A stretch of DNA of 22,106 nt from Cellvibrio sp. Lineage in GTDB: Bacteria; Pseudomonadota; Gammaproteobacteria; Pseudomonadales; Cellvibrionaceae. Position numbers and translations under genes: made by a program. The notes beneath the pieces are model-generated. The model was given only the letters and a program-made list of their open reading frames with translations, made no database searches and was not told where the DNA came from. The stretch is taken from the NCBI GenBank assembly GCA_003524365.1, contig DQHS01000073.1, positions 689 through 22,794 of the forward strand, written 5' to 3'. Shown here piece by piece: positions 1 through 7,462 of the stretch; within the stretch, counting starts at the first letter, position 1; each line of letters opens with the position of its first letter.

Positions 1-1
1 T

Positions 2-1036
2 CCCTGGCGTGCTTATACCAGTACGGATGCCGCGCTAGGTGAATCATCATCTACCATAGACCTTCGTGACAGCGCCTATAACCTGAGCTTCGATTTTAGG
101 TTATCGTCAAAACCTCAATATCCTTACGTCACCTTGGGAATGACTTTTGACGATGACGCTTATCCCGAAAAGTTGCTGGATTGGTCGCACTACTCGACAA
201 TCTGGCTTCGTATAAAGTGTCGCCCTGGTAACGTGTTAAGTTTCGTGCTTCATACCTACGATGAGCAAATCACTGCTTTCTCTGACATCAGTACATTTCG
301 ACCTTCAGTGGCGTTTTTCAACTGTAGCGAGGAATGGCAAAATGTACCGATCAACCTGCATCAACTGGTGACACCCGAATGGTGGCTTCGACAACACAAT
401 CTTACCTTGGCTAACAGTGAATACCCTCTTGGTAAAGTGAGGGGATTTTCTTTTGCTACCTCTCCACAGAGTCCTATTGATACGCTTTCCCGTGTCTCGG
501 TAGCAGAAATAACCCTCGCTGGAAGAAACCACTCCTTTATATACATTGCCATCGCTGTAGGGCTCACAGTCTGGGCAGTGTTTTTATATTGGTGTGTCCC
601 GCAATTTCTCTTGATACGAAAAGAAAAGCAACCAGCTCCAAGCGTCATCGCAGTTGCCTATCAATCGGTCAATACTGATTCTAAACAGGATCGCCATAAA
701 TCTGCCCTACTGGTTTACTTGGCATCCAATTATGTAAATCCAAGCCTGAGTGTGGACACCGCTGTAAACGCGTTAGGGATAAATAGGAACAAGATCAATG
801 ACATTCTTAAGGAGGAGACTGGCCTCACTTTTAGTAGTTATCTTAATAAACTGCGCCTAACTGAAGCAACACGTCTTCTTTCAGAAAAGAATATGGGTGT
901 GGCCGAGGCCGCTTTTTCCGTTGGTTATGGCAGTCTTTCTTACTTTAATCGCGTATTCAAAAAGGAATACGGTTGTGCTCCTTCCGCTTATAAGCGCCCG
1001 GCAAGCGATGCCTCTGATTCTGGTTCTGCACCCTGA
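2..1036 (+). CDS. Membrane-anchored AraC-family transcriptional regulator (5' end outside window)
   Basis: The frame is open from base 2 with no stop, so the TTG at 134 and ATG at 140 are internal codons and the gene starts before the window; 344 codons are visible. The first ~175 visible residues are a beta-rich, Trp/Phe-rich segment of extracytoplasmic type that I cannot assign to a named family. A single hydrophobic helix follows (coded at about 536-615, FIYIAIAVGLTVWAVFLYW) and then a basic stretch (RKEKQ). The C-terminal ~100 residues (about 705-1000) are a typical AraC/XylS double helix-turn-helix, with the signature region LSEKNMGVAEAAFSVGYGS then FNRVFKKEYG. A periplasmic sensor joined through one helix to a cytoplasmic DNA-binding domain implies direct sensing of an external ligand, probably an oligosaccharide. 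It lies 147 bp upstream of the CE2-NodB lipoprotein gene in the same direction, so it probably regulates this locus. Family call firm; target genes inferred. Confidence 0.85.
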   Translation, partial: PWRAYTSTDAALGESSSTIDLRDSAYNLSFDFRLSSKPQYPYVTLGMTFDDDAYPEKLLDWSHYSTIWLRIKCRPGNVLSFVLHTYDEQITAFSDISTFRPSVAFFNCSEEWQNVPINLHQLVTPEWWLRQHNLTLANSEYPLGKVRGFSFATSPQSPIDTLSRVSVAEITLAGRNHSFIYIAIAVGLTVWAVFLYWCVPQFLLIRKEKQPAPSVIAVAYQSVNTDSKQDRHKSALLVYLASNYVNPSLSVDTAVNALGINRNKINDILKEETGLTFSSYLNKLRLTEATRLLSEKNMGVAEAAFSVGYGSLSYFNRVFKKEYGCAPSAYKRPASDASDSGSAP

Positions 1037-1084
1037 ACAATCCGCAGGAATAGTTGTACTTTCCGCATAGTGCCTGCAATTTTG
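1032..1084. repeat. 53-bp direct repeat, copy A (upstream of CE2-NodB lipoprotein)
   Basis: This segment starts at the stop codon of the AraC gene and matches 7226-7278 at 47 of 53 positions with no gaps. Similarity ends sharply on both sides. It lies 99 bp before the start of the first CE2-NodB gene, and its partner lies 184 bp before the start of the second. It may be a shared operator. Read on the - strand it could instead be a 17-codon relic of the small ORF at 7138-7428: about half of the differences are synonymous in that frame, but a stop codon lies just upstream here. Confidence 0.7.
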
Positions 1085-1183
1085 CGTCTACGACAGGCGT
1101 CCAAATCTACAGCCACCTAGATTAGTGATGAAATCTTTTGGAGTTCCACCTCCATTAGCCGAATCTAATTATAGGTAGCTCAA

Positions 1184-3367
1184 ATGTCTCTCACGATTAA
1201 CAACTGGATTGTGCGCTGTACACCTCTGGCGAGTTTGTGCCTTTCTATTTCCATCATTTGTGGCTGTGCTGGTGGCCCATCCGGTACAGCCTCAACATCA
1301 GCTAACACATCAGCAAGCATATTTTCATCAACCAGTACTTCGACCAGTCCATCTTCGGCAAATAGCAGTTCCAATGCCGCCATAACCCTGCCCCTCACTG
1401 TCAGTCCGGACAATCCAAAAATCCGCTATAACGGACGTGTCCATCTCACTTCCAGTGCCGCGCTCTATGATTGGGCTAATACCCAGATCGAATTCCGCGT
1501 TGAGGCGACACAGATAGAGCTGCTCCTGAGCGATGACAAGAACGACTACAACCTGTTTGTGGATGGGCAACTGCAAAAAACCATTACCGGGACTGGTTCA
1601 ATAAGTATCCCGGTAACCCTTGGCCAAGGGGATCACCACATTCTGCTAACCAAGCGCACGGGTCCTAATTTCGGCTCCGGACAATTCCTTGGCTTGCGCT
1701 TACCTCAAGCTGGCCAATTGCTGGATTTACCGGCCGCTCCTTCCCGCAAACTGGAATTTATTGGCGACTCATTCACAGTTGGTTACGGCAATGAAGGACC
1801 GGGATTGGACTGCGCAGGAGTGTTACGTCCTTACGAAAATAGCTATCTCTCCTTTGCCCCTATGACCGCAAGAGCCTTAGGGGCACAAAGTCATTCGATT
1901 GCCATATCCGGCCGTGGTGCTGTACGCAATTACGGTGACGCAAATTCCACCAGTACTACGCCCATGCCGCTTTATTACGGTAGGACGTTAATGGAACGCG
2001 CTGATTTGCCGTGGAATTTCCAATCCTGGGTACCTGACGCAGTAGTGATCAAATTGGGTACCAATGACCACAGCACCCAACCAGAGCCTTCCGCCGAGGT
2101 GTTTATTGCAGGTGTTCATGGCTTGATTGCCCAAGTGACTTCAGCGTACGGACAAGTGCCGATCATATTGCTTGCCGATAGTTCCTTGCCGCAATTGATT
2201 ACGCGGATGCAAACTGCTATGCAGCAACAGCATGCTATGGGCAATAACAAGGTCCACTTCGCACAAGTGACCTTCCCACCGCAAAACCAATTGGGTTGTG
2301 ATTGGCATCCTTCAGTCGCCGGGCAAGAAGCTATGGCGGCTGAGTTGGTGACAGCGATAAAACCTATCTTGGGATGGCAGGATAATGACAAAGGTTCAAC
2401 TAACAGTCTGATCGAAAGCGTATCAGTCACTGCATTTAAAGGTGGAGCCAAGGGTGCCTACTCAATGGTGTTTGATGACTACTGTTCCGCTTGGGCCTCG
2501 GGTATCGATGATTTTGCAATTCCGGGTTTATTGGAACATGGACTTCGGGCCGGACTGGGAGCTATTGCATCGGAATGCGAGAAGAATAATTTTCAAGCGC
2601 GTTTGCATACTGTCGCTGAGCAAGGTTTTGAAATAGTCAGCCACACCTGGACGCACGCTGCACTGGTGGCCTGCGCTACCAAACCCAATTCTAATCAAGC
2701 CTGCTCCGATGTCCTTCCCGATTTCAGTATTGAAATAGACAAAGCGCGCGATTTCCTTCGCCAAGCATCCGGTGCACCAGTCGATTTTTTTGTCTTCCCA
2801 TACAACTCGGTGGATGAGGTAGTGCTGAACCATTTGCGCGCGCAGGGCTACCTGGGTGCACGCGGTGGTAGCTACAGTTTGAATCCAGCTAATTTCAGTG
2901 ATCCACTTAAACTCAACTTGCTCGGCAACCAGGCCGACATGAATGCACTTGCCAATCAGGCAGTCAGTACCGGATCGTTTGCTTTTATTAATTTACATGG
3001 CATCGCCGATGCCTCCTACGAACCTGTGCCATTGAATACGTGGAATGCACATCTTGATCATCTAACAACACTCGTCGCCAATCACGACCTTTGGGTTGAT
3101 ACCCCCACGGCCATCGTCAAATACAACCGCACCAAAGCGCTATGCGGCACACCGCAGATTGATGGTACTTCATTGACATTTTCTGGCGCCCAAGCGGGCT
3201 GTGCAACCTACGTTACCGGCCTTACGGTGAGTTTGGCTGCGAGCACAGGTTTAGCTGATGTACGCCCGACACAAAATGGATTAGCTCTGCCGACACGGCG
3301 AGTTTCTGCCAATCAGTTGCTCATCGAAAACATTGATCCTCGTTTCAACACCCAACTAAATTTTTAA
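1184..3367 (+). CDS. CE2 acetyl esterase - NodB/CE4-like deacetylase fusion, putative lipoprotein
   Basis: The 727-residue product begins with a hydrophobic signal segment ending in a plausible lipobox (ICG-C, Cys28), so it is probably a lipoprotein. A Ser/Thr-rich linker follows (about 33-66). Residues ~75-395 are a carbohydrate esterase family 2 module: a beta-sandwich part, then an SGNH domain with GDS (Ser196), GTND (292-295) and DWH (Asp373, His375). Residues ~415-650 are a NodB-fold polysaccharide deacetylase with a catalytic Asp pair (D431 D432), an HTWTH metal motif (H487, H491) and LHG (H605). The canonical RxPY motif reads VFPY, so its Arg is missing. A short beta-rich tail ends the protein. 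CE2 enzymes remove O-acetyl groups from hemicellulose or cello-oligosaccharides; the NodB domain may remove O- or N-acetyl groups. There is a weak GGT-type ribosome site before the ATG. The module pair recurs at 9164-11122. Confidence 0.85.
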   Translation: MSLTINNWIVRCTPLASLCLSISIICGCAGGPSGTASTSANTSASIFSSTSTSTSPSSANSSSNAAITLPLTVSPDNPKIRYNGRVHLTSSAALYDWANTQIEFRVEATQIELLLSDDKNDYNLFVDGQLQKTITGTGSISIPVTLGQGDHHILLTKRTGPNFGSGQFLGLRLPQAGQLLDLPAAPSRKLEFIGDSFTVGYGNEGPGLDCAGVLRPYENSYLSFAPMTARALGAQSHSIAISGRGAVRNYGDANSTSTTPMPLYYGRTLMERADLPWNFQSWVPDAVVIKLGTNDHSTQPEPSAEVFIAGVHGLIAQVTSAYGQVPIILLADSSLPQLITRMQTAMQQQHAMGNNKVHFAQVTFPPQNQLGCDWHPSVAGQEAMAAELVTAIKPILGWQDNDKGSTNSLIESVSVTAFKGGAKGAYSMVFDDYCSAWASGIDDFAIPGLLEHGLRAGLGAIASECEKNNFQARLHTVAEQGFEIVSHTWTHAALVACATKPNSNQACSDVLPDFSIEIDKARDFLRQASGAPVDFFVFPYNSVDEVVLNHLRAQGYLGARGGSYSLNPANFSDPLKLNLLGNQADMNALANQAVSTGSFAFINLHGIADASYEPVPLNTWNAHLDHLTTLVANHDLWVDTPTAIVKYNRTKALCGTPQIDGTSLTFSGAQAGCATYVTGLTVSLAASTGLADVRPTQNGLALPTRRVSANQLLIENIDPRFNTQLNF
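1406..3364 (+). repeat. Long direct repeat, CE2-NodB copy 1
   Basis: This coding stretch (residues 75-727 of the first CE2-NodB protein) aligns over its whole length with 9164-11122 (residues 568-1220 of the GH5 fusion). Both encode exactly 653 residues, and roughly three quarters or more are identical by eye. Blocks of near-identical DNA survive, for example around the GTND motif at 2053-2084 and 9803-9834. The copies differ by a small insertion (AGVLRPYE against ASYRPYE) and in the linker between the CE2 and NodB domains. Confidence 0.9.
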
Positions 3368-3545
3368 TCCGACAGATCCAAGCGGGAAAAATTTTAGCTT
3401 TGGAAATAACAAAACGAAAAAAACAACGCAGCAACTGCATGGGAGGTGTACCGAAACTTTAAATACGTTTATTCGATAACAGCTAGCTCTACCAATGAGC
3501 GGAAATATTTCCACCTAACATATAATCCTAACAAAGGGGTTGGTC

Positions 3546-6500
3546 ATGGCTATTCACGAGAAACAGTCAAAACTACACATTAACCACACAACGATTTTTA
3601 AAAAATCTCTTCTTGCAATGTGCATTATGGCAGCCAGCGCACCTGGTTTTGCCCAAGATGTAGTTGTCGATAACACCAAACAAATAGAAAACACTACAAA
3701 CTCAAAAGATGAAGGTATTGTTGAAGAAATTGTAGTCACTGGCATGCGTCAATCGCTGAGTAGCGCGCAAGACATTAAACGCTCTGCTGATACAGTGATG
3801 GACTCCATCACTGCCAAAGATTTAGGTTCGTTTCCCGATAAATCTGTGGCTGAAGCATTGCAACGCGTGCCGGGGGTTACAGTAAACCGTTTCGCCGCAT
3901 CCTCCGACACAGCGCACTTTTCCGCAGAACCATCAGGCGTATTGGTGCGTGGTTTGAATCAAGTGCGCACGGAATTTAACGGCCGCGATTCGTTCAGTGC
4001 AAACTCCGGTCGTGGTTTAAGTTGGGGTGATATTTCACCCGAGTTAATGTCGGGCGTTGATACTTATAAAAACCAAACCGCAGAACTGATTGAAGGTGGA
4101 ATCGCAGGTACCGTTAATATGCGCACCCGTGTTCCTTTTGATCAGGAAGGCCAAATGGCGGCGCTGACATTGAGTACTAACTACGGTGACCTGTCTGACA
4201 CTTTCACTCCCGAAGCATCCGGGCTTTATAGTAACCGTTGGGAAACCAGTGCAGGTGAATTTGGCGCGCTCATCAATGTCGCTTATTCCGATGTAGAAAC
4301 TAAAACTGAAGGTATTCAACTCAACCGCATGAATCGCATTATGGGTGCTTATGGCGATGCGAATACGCTCAACTATATTCCCGACGGCGAAAATTTTCGG
4401 GACAACACCTACTCGCGAGAGCGCAACGGTGTGTCGTTTGCTACGCAATGGCAAGACAACGATGGAATTTATGTAGCGACCTTGCAATACAACCGCTCTG
4501 AATACGATAACTCGATGGAAGAATATGTAATTGGCCCTAATATGGGCAACGCTTCCTACGGCCAAAGTATTTTTTGGAGCATGACACCAGGCGGTGCAGG
4601 TTCCGACAAAATTCCAGTACCCGCGGCAGGCACACCTGATTTTACGTTTGATAAAAATGGTGTTCTGCAAACTGGCACATTAACGATGCCGATGACATGG
4701 AACACTGCCCAGAGTGTGATGAATGATGCGGGCGAACCTTTTGTGGTTGGTTGCTACACTTGGACAAGTTGTACACCTAACACCATCGGTGAATCCTTCA
4801 CGAGCTCTACCCGTGGCAGCCGCAACAAAAACATGACACAAGATATTAGCCTTAACCTCAAATGGGAAATTAGCGAAAGTATTCATAGCTCATGGGATCT
4901 TAGTTACGTTGATTCTGAAGTGACCAATTTCGATGTCGCTATGGATCTGCAAAGCTATACCAACCCAACGATTGATTTAACCGGCGATTTAGCCAGTGTC
5001 ATATTAAATGAACCCACGAATGTGAATTGGAGTGCGGGGGGTTTGGCTAATCCGCATAATTACTACCTCAACAGTATTATGGATCACGTTGAAGATAGTT
5101 CCGGCGATGAATTAGCGATGCGAACTGACTTTAAATTTGATGTGGATTCAGGAGTCATTGAATCCGTTAAGGTAGGTGCGCGTTACGCCAAACGTGAGCA
5201 ACAAGTGAATTGGAGTACCTACAACTGGCAAAATATCTCCAACACCTATACGGATGGCGGGAGCTATTTCTTTATTGATAGTGATGCAGATGCAACCTCA
5301 GGCTTTAATGGCTATCCGGATTTTTATAGCGTTAAAAAATGGGATTCAAGCTACGGCGATATCCACACCGCTGACGGCATGGACACTTTCGTATTTGGCA
5401 ATATTGATTTACTCAACAACCAACAATTGTTGAGTGACACTATGTCCACCAGCGGGTTGAATTTACCCGTGAATGGTTGGGATCCTGTTTGCTCTAATAT
5501 TGGTGATCGTGCGGGAGAATTGCCAGGTACCTGCTTCACTCCTGCTGAAATGGTCAATGTCGAAGAAACAACAAATGCTGTGTATGTGCAATTGAATTTT
5601 GGCGGTGATGACTTAACACTATTCAATAAACCACTGAGCGGTAATGTCGGCGTGCGTTACGTGCGAACAGAAGATGTGAGCGTTGGTGGAGAAGTGTATC
5701 CGCAAGCACCGACAGATTTAACTTGCGCACCCAATGTTAGCGCGCCTGGAGAGCCCGCACCGGAAGTACCCAATAAAGTTGGATGCTATTTATCTGCCGA
5801 TGATATTGCTTACATGAATTCGGCTAACGCAACGAGTACCGCATCGGCCACGCACGATAATATTTTGCCCAGCTTTAACCTTAAATATGATCTCAATGAC
5901 GAGTGGTTACTCCGTTTTGCATTATCACGTGCAATGTCGCGCCCGGACGTTGGCAATATGAGAAATTTCGTTAGTGTGGAAGCGAAAGTGCCAGATGTCA
6001 GCAGCGCTAATGATCCACTCTGGGTGAAAGATGCTAGCGGTGAAATAGTGGGCGCGAATGTGTTTTACAGTGCAGATGCACAAAATCCCTATTTAAAACC
6101 GATTATCGCTGATCAGGTTGACCTGTCGGTTGAACATTATTTTGATACCGTTGGTTCTTTCTCTGCGACTGTGTTTGCCAAACAATTTGATGATTACATC
6201 CAGAGTGGTGTCTTCAATCGTGAGTATACCAATAACGGTGTAACACGCTCGGTAGAGGTTACCCAGCCGCTTAACGGTGATGGTGCAAAAATCAGCGGGT
6301 TTGAATTGGCTTATCAACGCTTCTTTGATTTCTTGCCCGCCCCCTTTGACGGATTAGGCATGCAAGCTAACTACACTTACGTGGATAACAGCGGCATTAC
6401 TAATACCAACATTACCAGCAACACCGCTAGCGGTTCTACGCAGTCCAATCAGACGACAGATTCTATTCAGGTAGATGGTTTGGAAGGGTTGTCCGATGAA

Positions 6501-6824
6501 GCCTATAACATTGTGTTGATGTACGAAAAAGATGCCTGGAATGCTCGGCTGGCGTATAGCTGGCGCTCTGAATATATGGTTACCGCTGTTGATTGCTGTG
6601 TAGCTGTGCCTATTTGGACTGAAGCAGCTGGATATCTTGATGGTTCGATTCGCTATCAATTTAACGACAATATCAACCTCAGTTTTAAGGCCAGCAATCT
6701 GCTAAATCAGGAAACCGTACTTGAACAACAAGTGCAAAACGCTGACGACGGCGGCTTGCGTTTGGCAAATGCGTCATTCCAAAATGATCGTCGTTTTACC
6801 GCAACGCTGCAATTAACTTTCTAA
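3546..6824 (+). CDS. TonB-dependent outer-membrane receptor
   Basis: The 1092-residue protein has a signal peptide (KKSLLAMCIMAASAPGFAQ, probable cleavage after Gln37). A TonB box follows (EEIVVTG, about 60-66), then the plug domain with SVAEALQRVPGVTV and LVRGLNQVR, and a long beta-barrel ending in LQLTF with a terminal Phe. It resembles the large Xanthomonas/Caulobacter-type receptors that import plant-polysaccharide oligomers across the outer membrane. I chose ATG 3546 because AAAGGGG at 3533-3539 gives a six-base spacing; the upstream TTG at 3540 abuts that site. Several closely spaced Cys pairs occur in loop-like regions (coded near 4752-4776, 5490-5534, 5725-5787 and 6592-6599). Sitting between two CE2-NodB enzymes, it probably imports their products. 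No halogenase, GH or SusD-like partner survives intact directly downstream. Confidence 0.93.
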   Translation: MAIHEKQSKLHINHTTIFKKSLLAMCIMAASAPGFAQDVVVDNTKQIENTTNSKDEGIVEEIVVTGMRQSLSSAQDIKRSADTVMDSITAKDLGSFPDKSVAEALQRVPGVTVNRFAASSDTAHFSAEPSGVLVRGLNQVRTEFNGRDSFSANSGRGLSWGDISPELMSGVDTYKNQTAELIEGGIAGTVNMRTRVPFDQEGQMAALTLSTNYGDLSDTFTPEASGLYSNRWETSAGEFGALINVAYSDVETKTEGIQLNRMNRIMGAYGDANTLNYIPDGENFRDNTYSRERNGVSFATQWQDNDGIYVATLQYNRSEYDNSMEEYVIGPNMGNASYGQSIFWSMTPGGAGSDKIPVPAAGTPDFTFDKNGVLQTGTLTMPMTWNTAQSVMNDAGEPFVVGCYTWTSCTPNTIGESFTSSTRGSRNKNMTQDISLNLKWEISESIHSSWDLSYVDSEVTNFDVAMDLQSYTNPTIDLTGDLASVILNEPTNVNWSAGGLANPHNYYLNSIMDHVEDSSGDELAMRTDFKFDVDSGVIESVKVGARYAKREQQVNWSTYNWQNISNTYTDGGSYFFIDSDADATSGFNGYPDFYSVKKWDSSYGDIHTADGMDTFVFGNIDLLNNQQLLSDTMSTSGLNLPVNGWDPVCSNIGDRAGELPGTCFTPAEMVNVEETTNAVYVQLNFGGDDLTLFNKPLSGNVGVRYVRTEDVSVGGEVYPQAPTDLTCAPNVSAPGEPAPEVPNKVGCYLSADDIAYMNSANATSTASATHDNILPSFNLKYDLNDEWLLRFALSRAMSRPDVGNMRNFVSVEAKVPDVSSANDPLWVKDASGEIVGANVFYSADAQNPYLKPIIADQVDLSVEHYFDTVGSFSATVFAKQFDDYIQSGVFNREYTNNGVTRSVEVTQPLNGDGAKISGFELAYQRFFDFLPAPFDGLGMQANYTYVDNSGITNTNITSNTASGSTQSNQTTDSIQVDGLEGLSDEAYNIVLMYEKDAWNARLAYSWRSEYMVTAVDCCVAVPIWTEAAGYLDGSIRYQFNDNINLSFKASNLLNQETVLEQQVQNADDGGLRLANASFQNDRRFTATLQLTF

Positions 6825-6828
6825 GTTG

Positions 6829-6864
6829 AAATATGCACTGCCATTATTGGCAGTGCATATTTTT
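6829..6864 (+). terminator. Intrinsic terminator after TonB-dependent receptor
   Basis: A perfect 14-bp stem (AAATATGCACTGCC with its complement) encloses a six-base ATTATT loop, and the 3' arm runs into a T tract. It starts five bases after the receptor stop codon. The A/T-rich ends could make it weakly bidirectional, but no - strand gene needs it. Confidence 0.88.
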
Positions 6865-6874
6865 GAGAAAAATT

Positions 6875-7054
6875 ATGCAGAATAATGAAATAAAAAAATT
6901 CTTATCGTAGGTGGTGGCACTGCTGGTTGGATGACGGCGGCAGTGCTTTCCAAAACCATTGGCCGCCAGCACTATGACGAGTGTAGCCAAGCGGGTTGCC
7001 AACAAAATACTGATCGATAATTTTGACGCACACTGCAGTGCTAATGTGAACTAA
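6875..7054 (+). pseudogene. Remnant of a flavin-dependent tryptophan-halogenase-like gene
   Basis: An ATG at 6875 opens MQNNEIKK and then hits a stop. Adding one base to the A7 run (6892-6898) joins it to the frame starting at 6898, which reads ILIVGGGTAGWMTAAVLSK. That is the N-terminal FAD-binding GxGxxG motif typical of tryptophan halogenases (GGGTAGWMTA). This frame ends at 7018-7020. An overlapping frame (about 6974-7054) reads VAKRVANKILIDNFDAHCSA and then stops; it resembles, loosely, a halogenase C-terminus. The simplest reading is a gene of about 1.5 kb reduced by an internal deletion and a homopolymer frameshift to about 180 bp. Receptor-halogenase pairs are a common arrangement in Caulobacter, Xanthomonas and Cellvibrio relatives. 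The N-terminal assignment is good; the C-terminal one is tentative. Confidence 0.72.
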
Positions 7055-7089
7055 GTCTCTTGATTTTAACGAATGGCCTCTCCCCCTTT

Positions 7090-7121
7090 CCAGCGGCGCG
7101 CTTCGGCCGCTGGTTTTTTTT
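7090..7121 (+). terminator. Intrinsic terminator after halogenase remnant
   Basis: An eight-bp GC-rich stem (CCAGCGGC / GCCGCTGG) with an eight-base loop is followed by eight Ts. It lies 35 bp after the remnant's stop codon and was probably the original end of a receptor-halogenase transcription unit. Confidence 0.88.
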
Positions 7122-7137
7122 GGCTGGAATATCTCAT

Positions 7138-7428
7138 CTATTTGCAGAAGGAAGATGCTTCTATTTTTTTACCCTTTGCTTTTAACGATGCAACGGGCTC
7201 GTAAATCACAATTTTCAATCCATCGCCTGAACAATCCGCAACAATAGTTGTACTTTTTGCATAGTGCCGACAATTTTGTATTGATGCAGAGCTTCCTTCA
7301 TCTCCCTGCCCTATCGTTCCAACTGAATCCATTTGGATTTCATATGAAGCCATAAAACACAATAACAACGACGCTTTATATCCATGTGACTGCTCTGGTC
7401 TCGTAAAAAATAACCAATAAGCAATCAT
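7138..7428 (-). CDS. Possible small protein, unrecognised (doubtful)
   Basis: A 96-codon frame lies in the otherwise empty interval between the terminator at 7090-7121 and the GH5 fusion gene. The product has a hydrophobic stretch (ASLLLCFMA, residues ~19-27), a Gly/Ser-rich middle and a basic C-terminal part with Cys residues. Start evidence is poor: AAAGGGA lies almost directly against the ATG. In its favour, a 17-residue core (NCRHYAKSTTIVADCSG) recurs as NCRHYAESTTIPADCSG on the - strand at 1032-1084, with several differences silent. It matches no family I know. The alternative is that the interval is only the promoter region of the GH5 fusion and the match is a regulatory repeat. Confidence 0.22.
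   Translation of the reverse strand: MIAYWLFFTRPEQSHGYKASLLLCFMASYEIQMDSVGTIGQGDEGSSASIQNCRHYAKSTTIVADCSGDGLKIVIYEPVASLKAKGKKIEASSFCK
7226..7278. repeat. 53-bp direct repeat, copy B (upstream of GH5-CE2-NodB gene)
   Basis: This is the partner of 1032-1084 (six mismatches, no gaps), in the same orientation relative to the downstream CE2-NodB gene. Both copies share TAGTTGTACTTT and GCATAGTGCC cores. They are the only two copies I see in the window, which favours co-regulation or co-duplication of the two CE2-NodB genes. Confidence 0.7.
7326..7339. promoter_or_regulatory. Palindrome upstream of GH5-CE2-NodB gene (possible operator)
   Basis: AATCCA-TT-TGGATT is a perfect inverted repeat with two central bases. 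It lies 123 bp before the start codon, in the only non-coding stretch available for the promoter of the following gene. Its size suits a dimeric repressor or activator, but I see no second copy before the other enzyme genes, so function is unproven. Confidence 0.3.
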
Positions 7429-7462
7429 TCCCTTTCCGAACGAATATAGGAGAACTTCATCT

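Noticed and set aside
134..142. TTG/ATG start for the AraC-type regulator
   Set aside because: The frame is open back to base 2 and the sequence upstream continues the same beta-rich domain, so these are internal codons.
3521..3526. Perfect TATAAT before the TonB receptor
   Set aside because: No acceptable -35 at 16-18 bases, and a start seven bases on would fall in the ribosome site; the A/T-rich surroundings explain it.
3540..3542. TTG start for the TonB receptor
   Set aside because: It directly abuts AAAGGGG; ATG 3546 has proper spacing.
3368..3545. Search for a terminator after the CE2-NodB lipoprotein gene
   Set aside because: No convincing hairpin with a T tract was found, so read-through into the receptor gene remains possible.
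4044..4670. 208-residue open frame on the - strand inside the TonB receptor gene
   Set aside because: It is antisense to a clearly coding gene, has no ribosome site or recognisable family features, and its composition follows from the receptor's codon use.
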